In this document: positions 56,401 to 64,000 of the stretch, piece by piece
How positions within the stretch are numbered: the first letter of the stretch is position 1
How the letters are laid out: each line of letters begins with the position of its first letter
Source of the DNA: Corbicula japonica
Taxonomy: Eukaryota > Mollusca > Bivalvia > Venerida > Cyrenidae
Assembly: GCA_038501625.1 (NCBI GenBank)
Contig: JAZAYU010000009.1
Span: 3,471,001-3,535,000 of the forward strand
Length of the DNA stretch: 64,000 bases
Reading direction: 5' to 3'
The notes under the pieces: generated by a model
Database searches by the model: none
What the model was told of the DNA's origin: nothing
Seen by the model: only the letters and a program-made list of their open reading frames with translations
Translations under genes and position numbers: made by a program

Positions 56401-59400
56401 GCTGCGATTGATTTTGAAAGCGGCATGTCATAAAAATGCCAAATTGTCGCGCACAAGGGGTCCCCTGTCAATTACTAAGAAGAAGATATCACTCACCAAT
56501 AGAGATCGGTTTACTTTTTTATGTACCTCCACCTCCCAATTAATAAGTATATCGAAATCCTTAATAACTGAATCGGGTATCAAAAGTATTTGATATAGCA
56601 GTTATATGAATTATTAATCCTTAATACGACAAATAGAACCATAAGACATCAATTAGAAACTCATCTTAGCAGAACATTTTATAAATATTCAATCAAGCGA
56701 TTGAGCGTTTACGCCAAAATGACAGAATTTCAAACCTTAGCAGTCTTAATGTTAATATAAATGTTCCCATCATTATTTGAAGCAGGCATCTCCATCTTTA
56801 TTAGAAGCCAGCATCAGAATCCTTGAATTTTATTCTATGAATGATACTCTTACGTAAACGAACAATCAGATAACCTTATTGATCCTTCTTAATTTCAAGA
56901 CAGAATCAATCGTACCGTATTTTTGCTTGTGAAGTATACGTGACGTTTTCAAAAATTCAAAATTATTTGTTCGTTGAACATTAACGGTACGATGAATTCA
57001 AGTAATAGATGAGTACAAGTATAACGTACAGATACTGTAACCGAATCTTGACATGTCGCAATTTCCGGAGTATAGTACATTATCAGTCTTAGCAATTTGC
57101 GAATTTCATACCAGTTAAATATAATTTTAAGTATAAAATACATAAAGATGAAAATTCTGTATAGAAATTCGTAACATTAATACTCACGTTTATCCGAATC
57201 GCGTCTCATACTGCACACTATCAACAAGAAGGGTACATGTTCTTACAATATAAAAAATGCAAATATCTAACAAATAGTGAAAATAAAAATGTCTGACTAG
57301 AATAACAGACCAGTAACTTATTTTCGACCGGCGGCGACGATTACACACCTGAAATTTAATGGATTATGTTAGGCCTTATGTGCTTAAGCCATAGTCCGAT
57401 AGTTCAGCTTTCCTGTGAAGCCTCGTTTTGGGTTGATATCTGGTCACGGGAAGTAACTCGTACAGGACTGCGAAACTGTTTATTGGAAAGGCGTATAAAT
57501 AAGCATACATTCTATGAGAAAATAGTCATAATATTTTAACTCTTTGTACCGGTATCTTGAATTGTTATCAAATGGTATACCTCAGTGGAGCCAGTGAATG
57601 CCACTTTATTGATGTCAGGATGACTGGTGATAGCTGCCCCAGCTGTTGGACCATATCCTGGTACCATGTTTAACACACCTGGAGGAAATCCAGCCTGAAA
57701 GAAACAGCAACAAACAAAATAAATGCAATTCATCTCTTTAAGCCAGGAAACTGCCAATGGCAATTAAATGAATTAATGCAACTCTCAAAGATGAGAAACA
57801 GGATGGCACAGATGTGCCAGCTGATCTGGATCTACACTGCGCTCCCATGTGATAAAAGGCGAAAATGGAGTACAGGATTAACTGCATATCAACCCAGAAG
57901 AGGTCAAAATGAAAATGTGTACCTCTGCAACAAGTGAAGCAGCATACAGGGCTGTAAGAGGAGTCTGTTCGGCTGGTTTCATCACTATTACGTTGCCCAT
58001 GGCTACAGCAGGCGCAAACTTCCAAGTAAACATCAGGAATGGATAGTTCCACTAAAGAAAAGATAAAAAAAAACATTAATTTTTTAAGCCATGTCTTAAG
58101 GAAAACATTTTTGCCACATTTTTGGCAAATACTATTCATTTCTTCCTTTGTTTGCCCTTAATGAAATGTACTTTTCATAGGAAAGAGAATCATTAAACTT
58201 GTAATAAAAAAAACATTTAACCCATAACACCAAATTTAATTCCAAAGAGCCACAAGAAATTTATACTCCTGAAAAATATAAACTTAATTATGAAAACCTT
58301 CTATGCTTCAACCCTGGATAGATTAACTTATGCTACCTGGGCTCAAGATCATAAAACTAAGACTGGAGACACTTCTCATTTCAGCCAGTCAAATGCTTGA
58401 GATTTAAGACTGGTCTCTAGTTTAAGTTTTATGATCTTGGTTCCTGAAGTAAATCATTTTCAATGAGGATTAAATAATAGATTAACTCACTGGAATGATC
58501 TGACCACAAATTCCTACAGGCTCGTGTCTGGTGTAGCAGAAATAATCACCATCTGAAAAAAGAGGAAATATGTTACCTAACTGGTGTCTGTTTGTTTTTA
58601 TGAGGAGAGCTGGTACAGGTGGGTGGAGGTGTAGTCTGAAAAACTTGACTGTTAAATTCAAAATATCAAAAAAGAAACCATTTTTGTGGGGAGAGTGGGG
58701 TTCAGGAGAAATCAAAAGGAGTAAGTACAAAACAGGACATAACTCCATCAAAATAATGTGACCTTAATCTAAAGAATTTGGCATCATCATAAAAAAATTA
58801 TCATAAGCAATAAAATTTGAAAGTTTGATAAAGAAACATTAAGTTATAGCCAATGTTAACTTTTCATGACAGTTGAACAGATGGACAAAGCAAAAGGGCG
58901 ACACAAAAATCCACAAACTGCTTGAAGAACTTTAAAATGGTAAATATTGTAAAAGAAGTAAGAGAACAGAAATAAGGGAGGGACTGAGCAGTGTTGAGGT
59001 GGTTCACAAAAAATATATTTATCTCTAGTTTAAGTTCTTCAAGATTAAAATTCACAGCAGTAAATTGTTAACTCGTCAAAATTGCTAGAAAACAGCTTAA
59101 TGCAAAATACTAATTGGCTTGAATATCACTGTAGTAATTATTTCATATACCAGTAAGTTATTTACCACATTAATTGGTAGTACATGTGTAGTTTATCTTA
59201 CCAACTGGAATTGTTTTCCCTTGATTTTTGTCTGCCCAACCAGCATAATATCTAATAACCTTGATTGAAAATCTGAAGTCACCAACAGCATTGTTGTAGG
59301 GTTTTCCATTGTCTAATGTCTCCAGACTCTGAAAAAAAACATTATATCATTAAACACATCCAAAGAAATGTTTTTATCACTAGCTATGCATAGACAAATA

Positions 59401-60851
59401 ACATTTTGAATTGTTTTTTATTATCAAAATAAATACTTAAAAATATGAAGAGTCAGAAACATTTAAAGTCTAGATCTTATATAATCAAAATTAAATATGG
59501 AAAATCTTCTTAAGTATAACCAACCACCTCATTGAAATCACCTTTTTTTAGCATTCCGAATAATCAGAACAATAGTTTATTAGTGATGGCTTATCATAAC
59601 GGTTTCTTTGGAACCAAAAGGCTATTTTTTACTGGTGGTTTGTTTCGATTATTTTCATGAGGCGAGTATTTGGACTTACATGTCATAACATTAAAATTCA
59701 CAACTTACAGCCATGTATGCGATATCCCTCTCGACAAGATCGGCGAACTTGTACAACAGACGACCCCTCTCGCTGGCGTCCATCCGTCGCCATGGTGACC
59801 CGAGTTTGAACGCTTCTTTTGCTGCGGCAACAGCTTTATCGACGTCCGCCTTCAAATACATATACACGAGGATACATTAACCATTGATGTGCACTGGGCT
59901 CAAGATCGTGAAAGAAGCACTAAAACTAAAGACCAGTCTCAAATCTCAAGCATCTCGGATTGGCTGAAATGGCGATCAGATGCTTGAGATTTGAGACTGG
60001 TCTCCAATCTCAGTTTTATGAAATTGGACTATGATGGTTCATGTGACAAATATTAAAAGTATTTATTTGATCTGTCAAATTAATAATAAAAAAAGAAAAT
60101 GAAAACGAGTAAGAGAGGTGCGTTATACCTTATCACCTTCTTGAACGTCGACAATTTTCTCAGCCGTGGCAGGGTTGATGGTAGGAAAGGTCCGGCCCGA
60201 GACTGAATTCACCCATTCGTTGTTGATGAAGATCTGTAAAAGGATTAAAAACTTGATTTTCAATTGAATACGTCTCCCGCTTAATTAAAGAAATGATCTA
60301 CAGACTGTTCCAATAAAACAAGAACCATGTTCGACGGCAACGTCGTTTTTTTCGGCACGATTCACGAAAAAACAAACAACAGTAACTGTGGATTTTGGCG
60401 CATCTCTTCAATAGTAAAAGCGGTGCACATCTATCTGCGCTTCCTCACATCCCTGCACGCGCACTCTACGTAACCAGCACGTGTAATTTGCGGAGCCCTA
60501 CGGGTAAAAACTCAGCGCCGTGGGATTTCCGGACTGTCTACGGCAAGACTCAATCGAACCGAGTATCTCTTCTTAATAAGCACATTTCATTCTCAAACTG
60601 AACCTAATGTTAATTAAAATATACCAAAATTTAATTTATGATTGTAATCAACACGATTCTGAAGTAAATGTGAATTAGCTCCCATTTAATATGCCTGCGC
60701 TATACGTGCATGTATACATGTACGTTTACCGTGTGCAGTTTAATTTCATTTTCAAAGTACATTATTTTAAATTTAAACATAGAAAAATTAGTTAGATACT
60801 TACCTGGGTGCACTTGATCTCCGGGTTCTTGATGCCTTCGGGAACTGACAT
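47499..60851 (-). CDS. Aldehyde dehydrogenase, ALDH1/ALDH2 type
   Basis: NAD(P)-dependent oxidation of aldehydes to acids; the family includes retinal dehydrogenases (ALDH1A) and ALDH2. Fourteen coding exons, about 493 aa: 60851-60804, 60233-60129, 59849-59709, 59328-59202, 58552-58491, 58051-57923, 57694-57581, 55727-55625, 55041-54860, 54047-53883, 53447-53290, 49082-49008, 48359-48320, 47531-47499. All introns are GT..AG and phases agree. Motifs: [13 protein letters not shown] near the start, [66 protein letters not shown], catalytic Glu262 in TLELGGKSP, catalytic Cys296 in [28 protein letters not shown] and C-terminal KIPQKNS. The Glu-Cys spacing of 34 matches ALDH2. The start MSVPEG has no presequence, favouring a cytosolic ALDH1-like enzyme. 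Substrate cannot be read from sequence. Exons 11 and 12 are about 4.2 kb apart because of a nested repeat. Confidence 0.94.
47761..47976. mobile_element. TTAA-type MITE, well preserved
   Basis: Starts GAACCCTTTCCCATACAGA and ends ATATCCAGGAAAGGGTTAA. It has the perfect inner palindrome GACCAGTGCAGATCCTGATC and ACGGATGTGCCGGCTGATCT. A small deletion removes part of the left half. The next copy begins 10 bp further on. Confidence 0.8.
47986..48234. mobile_element. TTAA-type MITE adjacent to the previous copy
   Basis: Starts TTAACCCTTTACTCCATATG and ends ATATGGAGTAAAGGGTAA. It lies in the intron between the last two aldehyde dehydrogenase exons, and ends about 85 bp from exon 13. Confidence 0.78.
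48644..48887. mobile_element. TTAA-flanked MITE, both ends intact
   Basis: TTAACCCTTTCATCCATAAA to CTATGGAGGAATGGGTTAA, TTAA on both sides, 244 bp. The internal halves AGATCAGTTGGCACATCTAT and AGATGGCAAGGATGTGCCAG face each other. Confidence 0.83.
49119..49257. mobile_element. Shortened TTAA-type MITE
   Basis: TTAACCCTTTCCTAAAAATA to TTATATGGATTAAATTA with a deleted middle. It lies about 40 bp upstream of aldehyde dehydrogenase exon 12. Confidence 0.6.
49460..52015. mobile_element. TTAA-type MITE split by a 2.3-kb element
   Basis: The left half starts TTAATCCTTTCCTCCATATG and reads to TTTTGGTCAGAAA at 49578. The right half resumes at TAACCTAATAAATCATAAAG (about 51894) and ends CTATAGAGGAAAGGGTTAA. 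Other copies read GTCAGAAATAACCTAATGAA without a gap, so they give the exact empty site. Confidence 0.8.
49579..51893 (+). mobile_element. 2.3-kb Helentron-like element with a readable insertion site
   Basis: Near its 5' end is ATATCCCCCGCCGA. The body is 12 to 14 tandem units of about 170 bp (ATCAAAGGGCCATAACTCTG, CTGACCGGAACAAGACGA, GAAATCCATCCAGTAGTTGC), improving in similarity toward the 3' side. Then come CGGACGGACAGCGTGACGAC and the terminal hairpin ATATCCCCCTCCCGAT TTC ATCGGCGGGGGAT. Comparison with intact copies of the host MITE shows insertion inside GTCAGAAATAACC with no target duplication. No protein is encoded. Confidence 0.78.
52130..52655 (+). mobile_element. Helentron-like element of the GCGACACAAAAA-tailed family
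   Basis: Three units of about 145 bp (AAAGGGGCATAACTCCATCA, TGTGACCTTGACC, GATGAAGAAATATTAAGAAA), then GACGGACGGACAGATAGACG, AAGTGATCCCTATGTATCAC, a TTTCTTCGAAAGGGCG end and CGACACAAAAA. Related to the fragments at 14046 and 58730. It lies in the large aldehyde dehydrogenase intron. Confidence 0.7.
52656..53289. other. Intronic DNA without recognised features
   Basis: Part of the 4.2-kb intron between aldehyde dehydrogenase exons 11 and 12. A weak direct repeat on GTCTTAATAAGAGGTCTTATT-type words is visible around 53100-53240; nothing else. Confidence 0.4.
54346..54470. repeat. Degenerate (GAT)n-rich tract
   Basis: Irregular GATGAT, GATAATGAT and GAAGAAGAT units over about 125 bp in an aldehyde dehydrogenase intron. 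A frame across it gives Met/Ile/Lys-rich peptide of no significance. It directly abuts the SINE at 54465-54722. Confidence 0.75.
54465..54722 (-). mobile_element. Mollusc-type SINE, reverse orientation
   Basis: Read on the minus strand it begins with the end of a tRNA-like head (GGGGTCGTGAGTTCGATCCC, a good B box), runs through a conserved body (plus-strand words GGTTTAACGCC, GGCGGTCAGTCCACCTAACC, GTGTTCCTGGGTCTCTAACC, TCTCCGCAAGCGACTGACTG) and ends in a (CAAA)n tail at 54465-54482. It resembles SINEs widespread in bivalves (RUDI/V-SINE type, from memory). The 5' part of the head is missing. Confidence 0.75.
55088..55215. mobile_element. 128-bp hairpin element in an aldehyde dehydrogenase intron
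   Basis: TTATAAAGCTGAGGTTGG to TGCTCAGCTTTATAA, with centre GCAACCAGTCGCAA. It has a compensatory change: the outer AAGCTGAG is matched by CTCAGCTT on the other arm, whereas other copies have AAACTGAG and CTCAGTTT. Confidence 0.88.
55238..55458. mobile_element. TTAA-flanked MITE
   Basis: TTAACCCTTTACTACACAGA to GCGTATAATAGAGGGTTAA. It starts only 22 bp after the hairpin element at 55088. Both lie in the intron between exons 8 and 9. Confidence 0.75.
56019..57497. mobile_element. 1.5-kb inverted-repeat element in aldehyde dehydrogenase intron 7
   Basis: The 17-bp termini TATACGCCTTTCCAATA and TATTGGAAAGGCGTATA are exact complements, and similarity continues inward (GTTACCTCCCCT versus the complement of AAGTAACTCG). 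The interior has slightly higher GC than its surroundings and short frames without a known domain (for example 56375-56593). A non-autonomous DNA transposon is the simplest reading; no target duplication beyond TA is clear. Confidence 0.6.
58341..58441. repeat. Shortened hairpin-family copy
   Basis: GATCATAAAACTAAGACTGG on the left and GTTTAAGTTTTATGATC on the right pair with each other; the central part is deleted. Intronic in the aldehyde dehydrogenase gene. Confidence 0.6.
58730..58912 (+). mobile_element. Decayed Helentron-like fragment
   Basis: AACAGGACATAACTCCATCA, a TGACCTTAATCTAAAGAATT segment and the AAAGGGCGACACAAAAAT end mark it as a relative of 52130-52655. One unit remains and the GGACG stretch is mostly lost. 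Confidence 0.6.
59905..60021. mobile_element. Hairpin-family element, shortened centre
   Basis: CACTAAAACTAAAGACCAGT on the left and ACTGGTCTCCAATCTCAGTT on the right, with the inner arms CAAATCTCAAGCATCT and AGATGCTTGAGATTTG. Part of the centre (CCAGTCGCC) is deleted. Between aldehyde dehydrogenase exons 2 and 3. Confidence 0.7.
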
Positions 60852-61694
60852 CGTGAATTTCCTACGTGTGCGACTAGCTGTAGCTTGTTAATTATCTGCA
60901 CTGACAAGGACGTAGCTAATGTAGTTGATGATGACCTCGGTCTACTGTACAAGTGCTAATCAAGTCTACCGTACCGTTCCAATTAGCTGTTTCTGAAATT
61001 GAGATTATGATTACAAGGTCACCTTCAGGGTCAGACTTTCGTACTGGTTATAACATACATAAAATTCAGGTGCAACTTACTATAATAATACCATGGCCCA
61101 TATAATAACAGTATAGATCCAGATCAGAAAGCAGTTCCATGCCGTCTGATCAAGATTTACAGAGTTTCTGACCAAAAAAAGCAAACAGTGAAGATTCCTG
61201 ATCAGACGCTACGAATGTTCCGGTTGATCTGGATCAACATTGTTCGCACATGCGCTAAAATACGTATATGTGAAGTTAAACACCGAATTTTAAATTGCAT
61301 TATGTAATGTTTGCTGCATTCAGTTTTGACAGCGAATATCACGTAACGTTTTGATATTTTATGTACATTACCCAAAATGCAGACCAGCTACGCATCCTAT
61401 CCACGCGCCGTCCTTGAAACACTTTTAACTGATAATGCATATACATAGCGAAAATAGAACATAATGTCATGTGAGTTTGTATATGAATTAAAGCGGGTAA
61501 AAACAGCTGAGGTATTCGAACGGATCTAATCCATGTCAAGAAACTAAACGTGAATTTAGTGCTAATGTAAAAGTGTTTGAAAATCATGTTATAACTAAAA
61601 GCAAAGTAGATCAACTGTTCAACGAGTACTTAATGTTGGCAATATGGCAATTCCGAAATGTAGTACACTAACCGAGGATCCGACCATCAAAAGT
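60852..61694. other. Upstream region of the aldehyde dehydrogenase gene
   Basis: Should contain the promoter and 5' UTR. No TATA box or other site stands out enough to call. A TTAA-type MITE at 61080-61277 (CCATGGCCCATATAATAACA to ATACGTATATGTGAAGTTAA) interrupts it about 230 bp upstream of the start codon. Confidence 0.5.
61080..61277. mobile_element. TTAA-type MITE upstream of the aldehyde dehydrogenase gene
   Basis: Family words AGTATAGATCCAGATCAGAA, GCCGTCTGATCAAGATTTAC and GTTGATCTGGATCAACATTG. Ends are worn. Confidence 0.65.
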
Positions 61695-61823
61695 CTCAAT
61701 AATTCGTCATCAAGCACAGACCCATTTCACACTGACTTATTTGTCGATCTCTTTCCTTTTCGAAGGGCAGCCATCGTGTATATAGAAAAAGCAATTGTTG
61801 CGCACAGTTAGTTGGGCTTGATC
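61695..61823 (+). repeat. Dispersed repeat, partner of 2703-2812
   Basis: Contains AAGCACAGACCCAT, CATCGTGTATATAGAAAA, TTGTTGCGCACA and TTGGGCTTGATC in the same order as the copy near the window start, with about 20 extra bases in the middle. Confidence 0.6.
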
Positions 61824-61859
61824 AATTCCCTGTGTTTCAGAAATATAAAAGAGCTTATA

Positions 61860-62660
61860 GATCTGTCTGTTTAGGTTTGACATTCAGAACTGTGACCTTA
61901 ACCGGCTATAGCCATAAACGACGGAACGGCAAGGGACACGGGTCTTGCATGCAAAAGTCGTCGTTAAATGCCAGACGTAAGTTCTTTAAAAACCGGTCCA
62001 TAAATGAGAAAGTTACAGCCAGAACACTGTTGCCTATACTCTTTGTTCATACTTAACATCAAGTGTGACCTTGACATTGGATTTAGGGACATCTTGCACG
62101 CGACATGTCATCTTTATATGCCGAACATTTTGCACGACACGGCCGCCCGTATTATACATCCTTATATGCTGCTTTGCAGTGATCAAACATTAACTGTGAC
62201 CTTGACCTTGCAATCAGGGAGAGGAGTCTTGCATGCGGCACAAACTCATTTGTTCAACACTGGTAGCAAGTTACTTTTTAAATCGGTTTATACATTATCA
62301 AAGTTGCAATCTGGACACGGCAGCCTATACTCTACGTCTTTATATGCAGTTTTGTAGTCATCAAACACCAAGTGTGACCGTGACCTTGGTGTAGTGACAT
62401 TGGTCTTGCACGCAACACGTCTTCTTGATTTGCCACACGCATGTGGCAAGTTAATTTGTGATTGCTCCTTACAAGAAAAAGCAAAAGCCTGGACACGACT
62501 GTCTGTATCCTATACTGAATAGTAATCAAACATCAAATCTGACACTGACTTCGAAGCTAGGAACATGATGAACGATAGGTCGTTTTGATATGCCAAAAAC
62601 GTGTCTAGTTTTCTTGAAACCGGTCGATAAATAAGCAAGTTACAGACTGAACACTACTAT
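61860..62660 (+). repeat. Diverged tandem repeat with TGTGACCTTGACC units
   Basis: Four or five units of roughly 155 bp, each with a TGTGACCTTGACCTT-like word, a CTTGCATGC/CTTGCACGC word and a TATGCCG/TTGCCACACG word. Copies differ widely. It resembles the bodies of the Helentron-like elements but I see no terminal hairpin. Frames within it are not conserved between units. Confidence 0.55.
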
Positions 62661-63000
62661 ATACTAATAGACCTTGAGCTGCCAATAGACCCCCCTCCCC
62701 CCCCTGGGGGAATTTTGAAGGGTATGTTTTTCTGAAAGCCTATACCATTCTACGCATTTTGCAAGTTGTTTGCACTCTGGCGAGTGGGGCGTTTTTCCGT
62801 AACGCATGTTTGAATATGTTACCTTTGAAAAAAGTTTATGTAAGAATGAAATATTTGACAATTGTAAAAGTTCTAAACTAAACATATTTATTCTACACCA
62901 GAAAGCTCTAATCTACATTACTAATGCAATAAAACATCATTTACCTAAGGTATTGGTCTAAAATAGTGATACAGTTATGTTACTTAACATAAAAACCTAT
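62660..63000. repeat. Tandem segmental duplication, copy 1
   Basis: Shares about 340 bp with 63185-63560: AGACCTTGAGCTGCCAATAG, a C-rich stretch, GAATTTTGAAGGGTATGTTT, GCGAGTGGGGCGTTTT and TTCTACACCAG, all in order. The offset between copies is about 526 bp. Confidence 0.85.
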
Positions 63001-63184
63001 TAAAATAAAATGTATGAATCATTTCTTACGTGCAGTAGCAAGTAATTTGTGCTTATAAGTAAAATATAGTAAGATAAATGGGACATCAGGACAAATATAA
63101 TACAGTGATATACATTGGGACATAAGCCCGTAATGCTATATTGAAATATGTTACCGAAAGAAAAGAAAACGGGAAAACAAGCCA

Positions 63185-63560
63185 TAAATGTATTAGACCT
63201 TGAGCTGCCAATAGACCCCCCTGCCCTCTGGGGGAATTTTGAAGGGTATGTTTTTCTGAAAGCCTATCCCATTCCTCGCATTTTGCAATTTGTTTGCTTT
63301 CTGGCGAGTGGGGCGTTTTACCGTAACGCCTGTTTGAATATGTGACCTTTGAGAAAATTTTATGCATTGAAGAAATAATTGGCAATTATAAAAGTTCTGA
63401 AATAAACCTATTTTTTCTACACCAGGAAGATGTTTTTTTTTTAATTTTTAATGCAATAAAACATCTGCAACCTAAGGTATAGGTCTATAAATAGTCATTA
63501 AGATATGTTACTTATCATCAAAACCTAGTTTAAAAAGTTGCATGCAACATTTCTTACTTA
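63185..63560. repeat. Tandem segmental duplication, copy 2
   Basis: Same order of words as copy 1, including AATGCAATAAAACATC and CCTAAGGTAT near the right end. The minus strand of both copies has an open frame (RYGKTPHSPE, RLSEKHTLQNSPR), but most of the differences I compared between the copies change the amino acid, so I do not call it a gene. Confidence 0.85.
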
Positions 63561-64000
63561 CATTTATAAAGAATTTCTGTTTTATTTGCTTAATTCATTA
63601 ATATAAATAAGACTGCAGTATTTAAATGTAATAAAGTCACATTGAGGCACATTTCTTGTTTAATGTATGTAAATAAATACATATATTAAATTTTGTAAAT
63701 TCCAAAAACCAAAATATTTGAAAAAAACAATGGAAAAAACATCTCAAAAATAGCAAATAAAATATTTATAAATGAAATAAATTATAAAGAAATAAACTCT
63801 TAAAGACATATTGAATTTGTATGATTTAAAGGTAAAATGTGTTAAAAACTTTGTTAATATTATCTATAACTTTAGTTATATGTGACTTCCTGATATGCAT
63901 ATTTCACCTTTTTACTATTATGCTTTATCATATACTTATGCCTATGGTAAATAAATTTGAAGTTTTGGTGTAATTGTTTTGTTTTTTTTAAATACACCTC
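63561..64000. other. AT-rich DNA, nothing recognised
   Basis: Very AT-rich to the window end; no gene, repeat unit or inverted repeat was identified. Confidence 0.5.

Overview
The window is nuclear DNA of a metazoan, most likely a bivalve mollusc. Genes are split into many short exons by GT..AG introns, the DNA is AT-rich, and introns and intergenic DNA are full of small non-autonomous transposons and tRNA-derived SINEs of a kind familiar from bivalves. Phylum is fairly secure from repeats plus gene content; species is not claimed.

Three protein-coding genes could be assembled exon by exon, each with an unbroken frame. (1) Minus strand, 27189 to 12815: a DEAD-box RNA helicase of the DDX21/DDX50 type with a GUCT domain, 15 coding exons, about 775 aa, with a presequence-like N-terminus. 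(2) Plus strand, 27307 to 43577: NPRL3, a subunit of the GATOR1 complex that restrains mTORC1, 14 coding exons, about 586 aa. (3) Minus strand, 60851 to 47499: an ALDH1/ALDH2-type aldehyde dehydrogenase, 14 coding exons, about 493 aa, catalytic Glu and Cys present. The helicase and NPRL3 are head to head with only 117 bp between start codons, so they probably share a bidirectional promoter. NPRL3 and the aldehyde dehydrogenase are tail to tail. No pathway obviously links the three.

Layout: 1-1520 is a 22-bp minisatellite; 1.5-12.5 kb is intergenic and repeat-rich; 12.5-27.2 kb is the helicase; 27.3-43.6 kb is NPRL3; 43.9-47.5 kb is a repeat-filled convergent spacer; 47.5-60.9 kb is the aldehyde dehydrogenase; 60.9-64 kb is upstream DNA with two tandemly duplicated segments.

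The most unusual structures are in NPRL3. A 77-bp unit holding a 3' splice site plus the first 21 codons of exon 5 is present seven times in a row, making six decoy acceptors before the real one. A second tandem repeat overlaps the last codons, the stop and the 3' UTR. The mobile DNA is also informative: a recurrent class of elements with internal tandem repeats, a GGAC-rich segment and a terminal hairpin (Helitron/Helentron-like, one with a readable insertion site), a TTAA-flanked piggyBac-like MITE present some 30 times, and a 128-bp near-perfect hairpin element.
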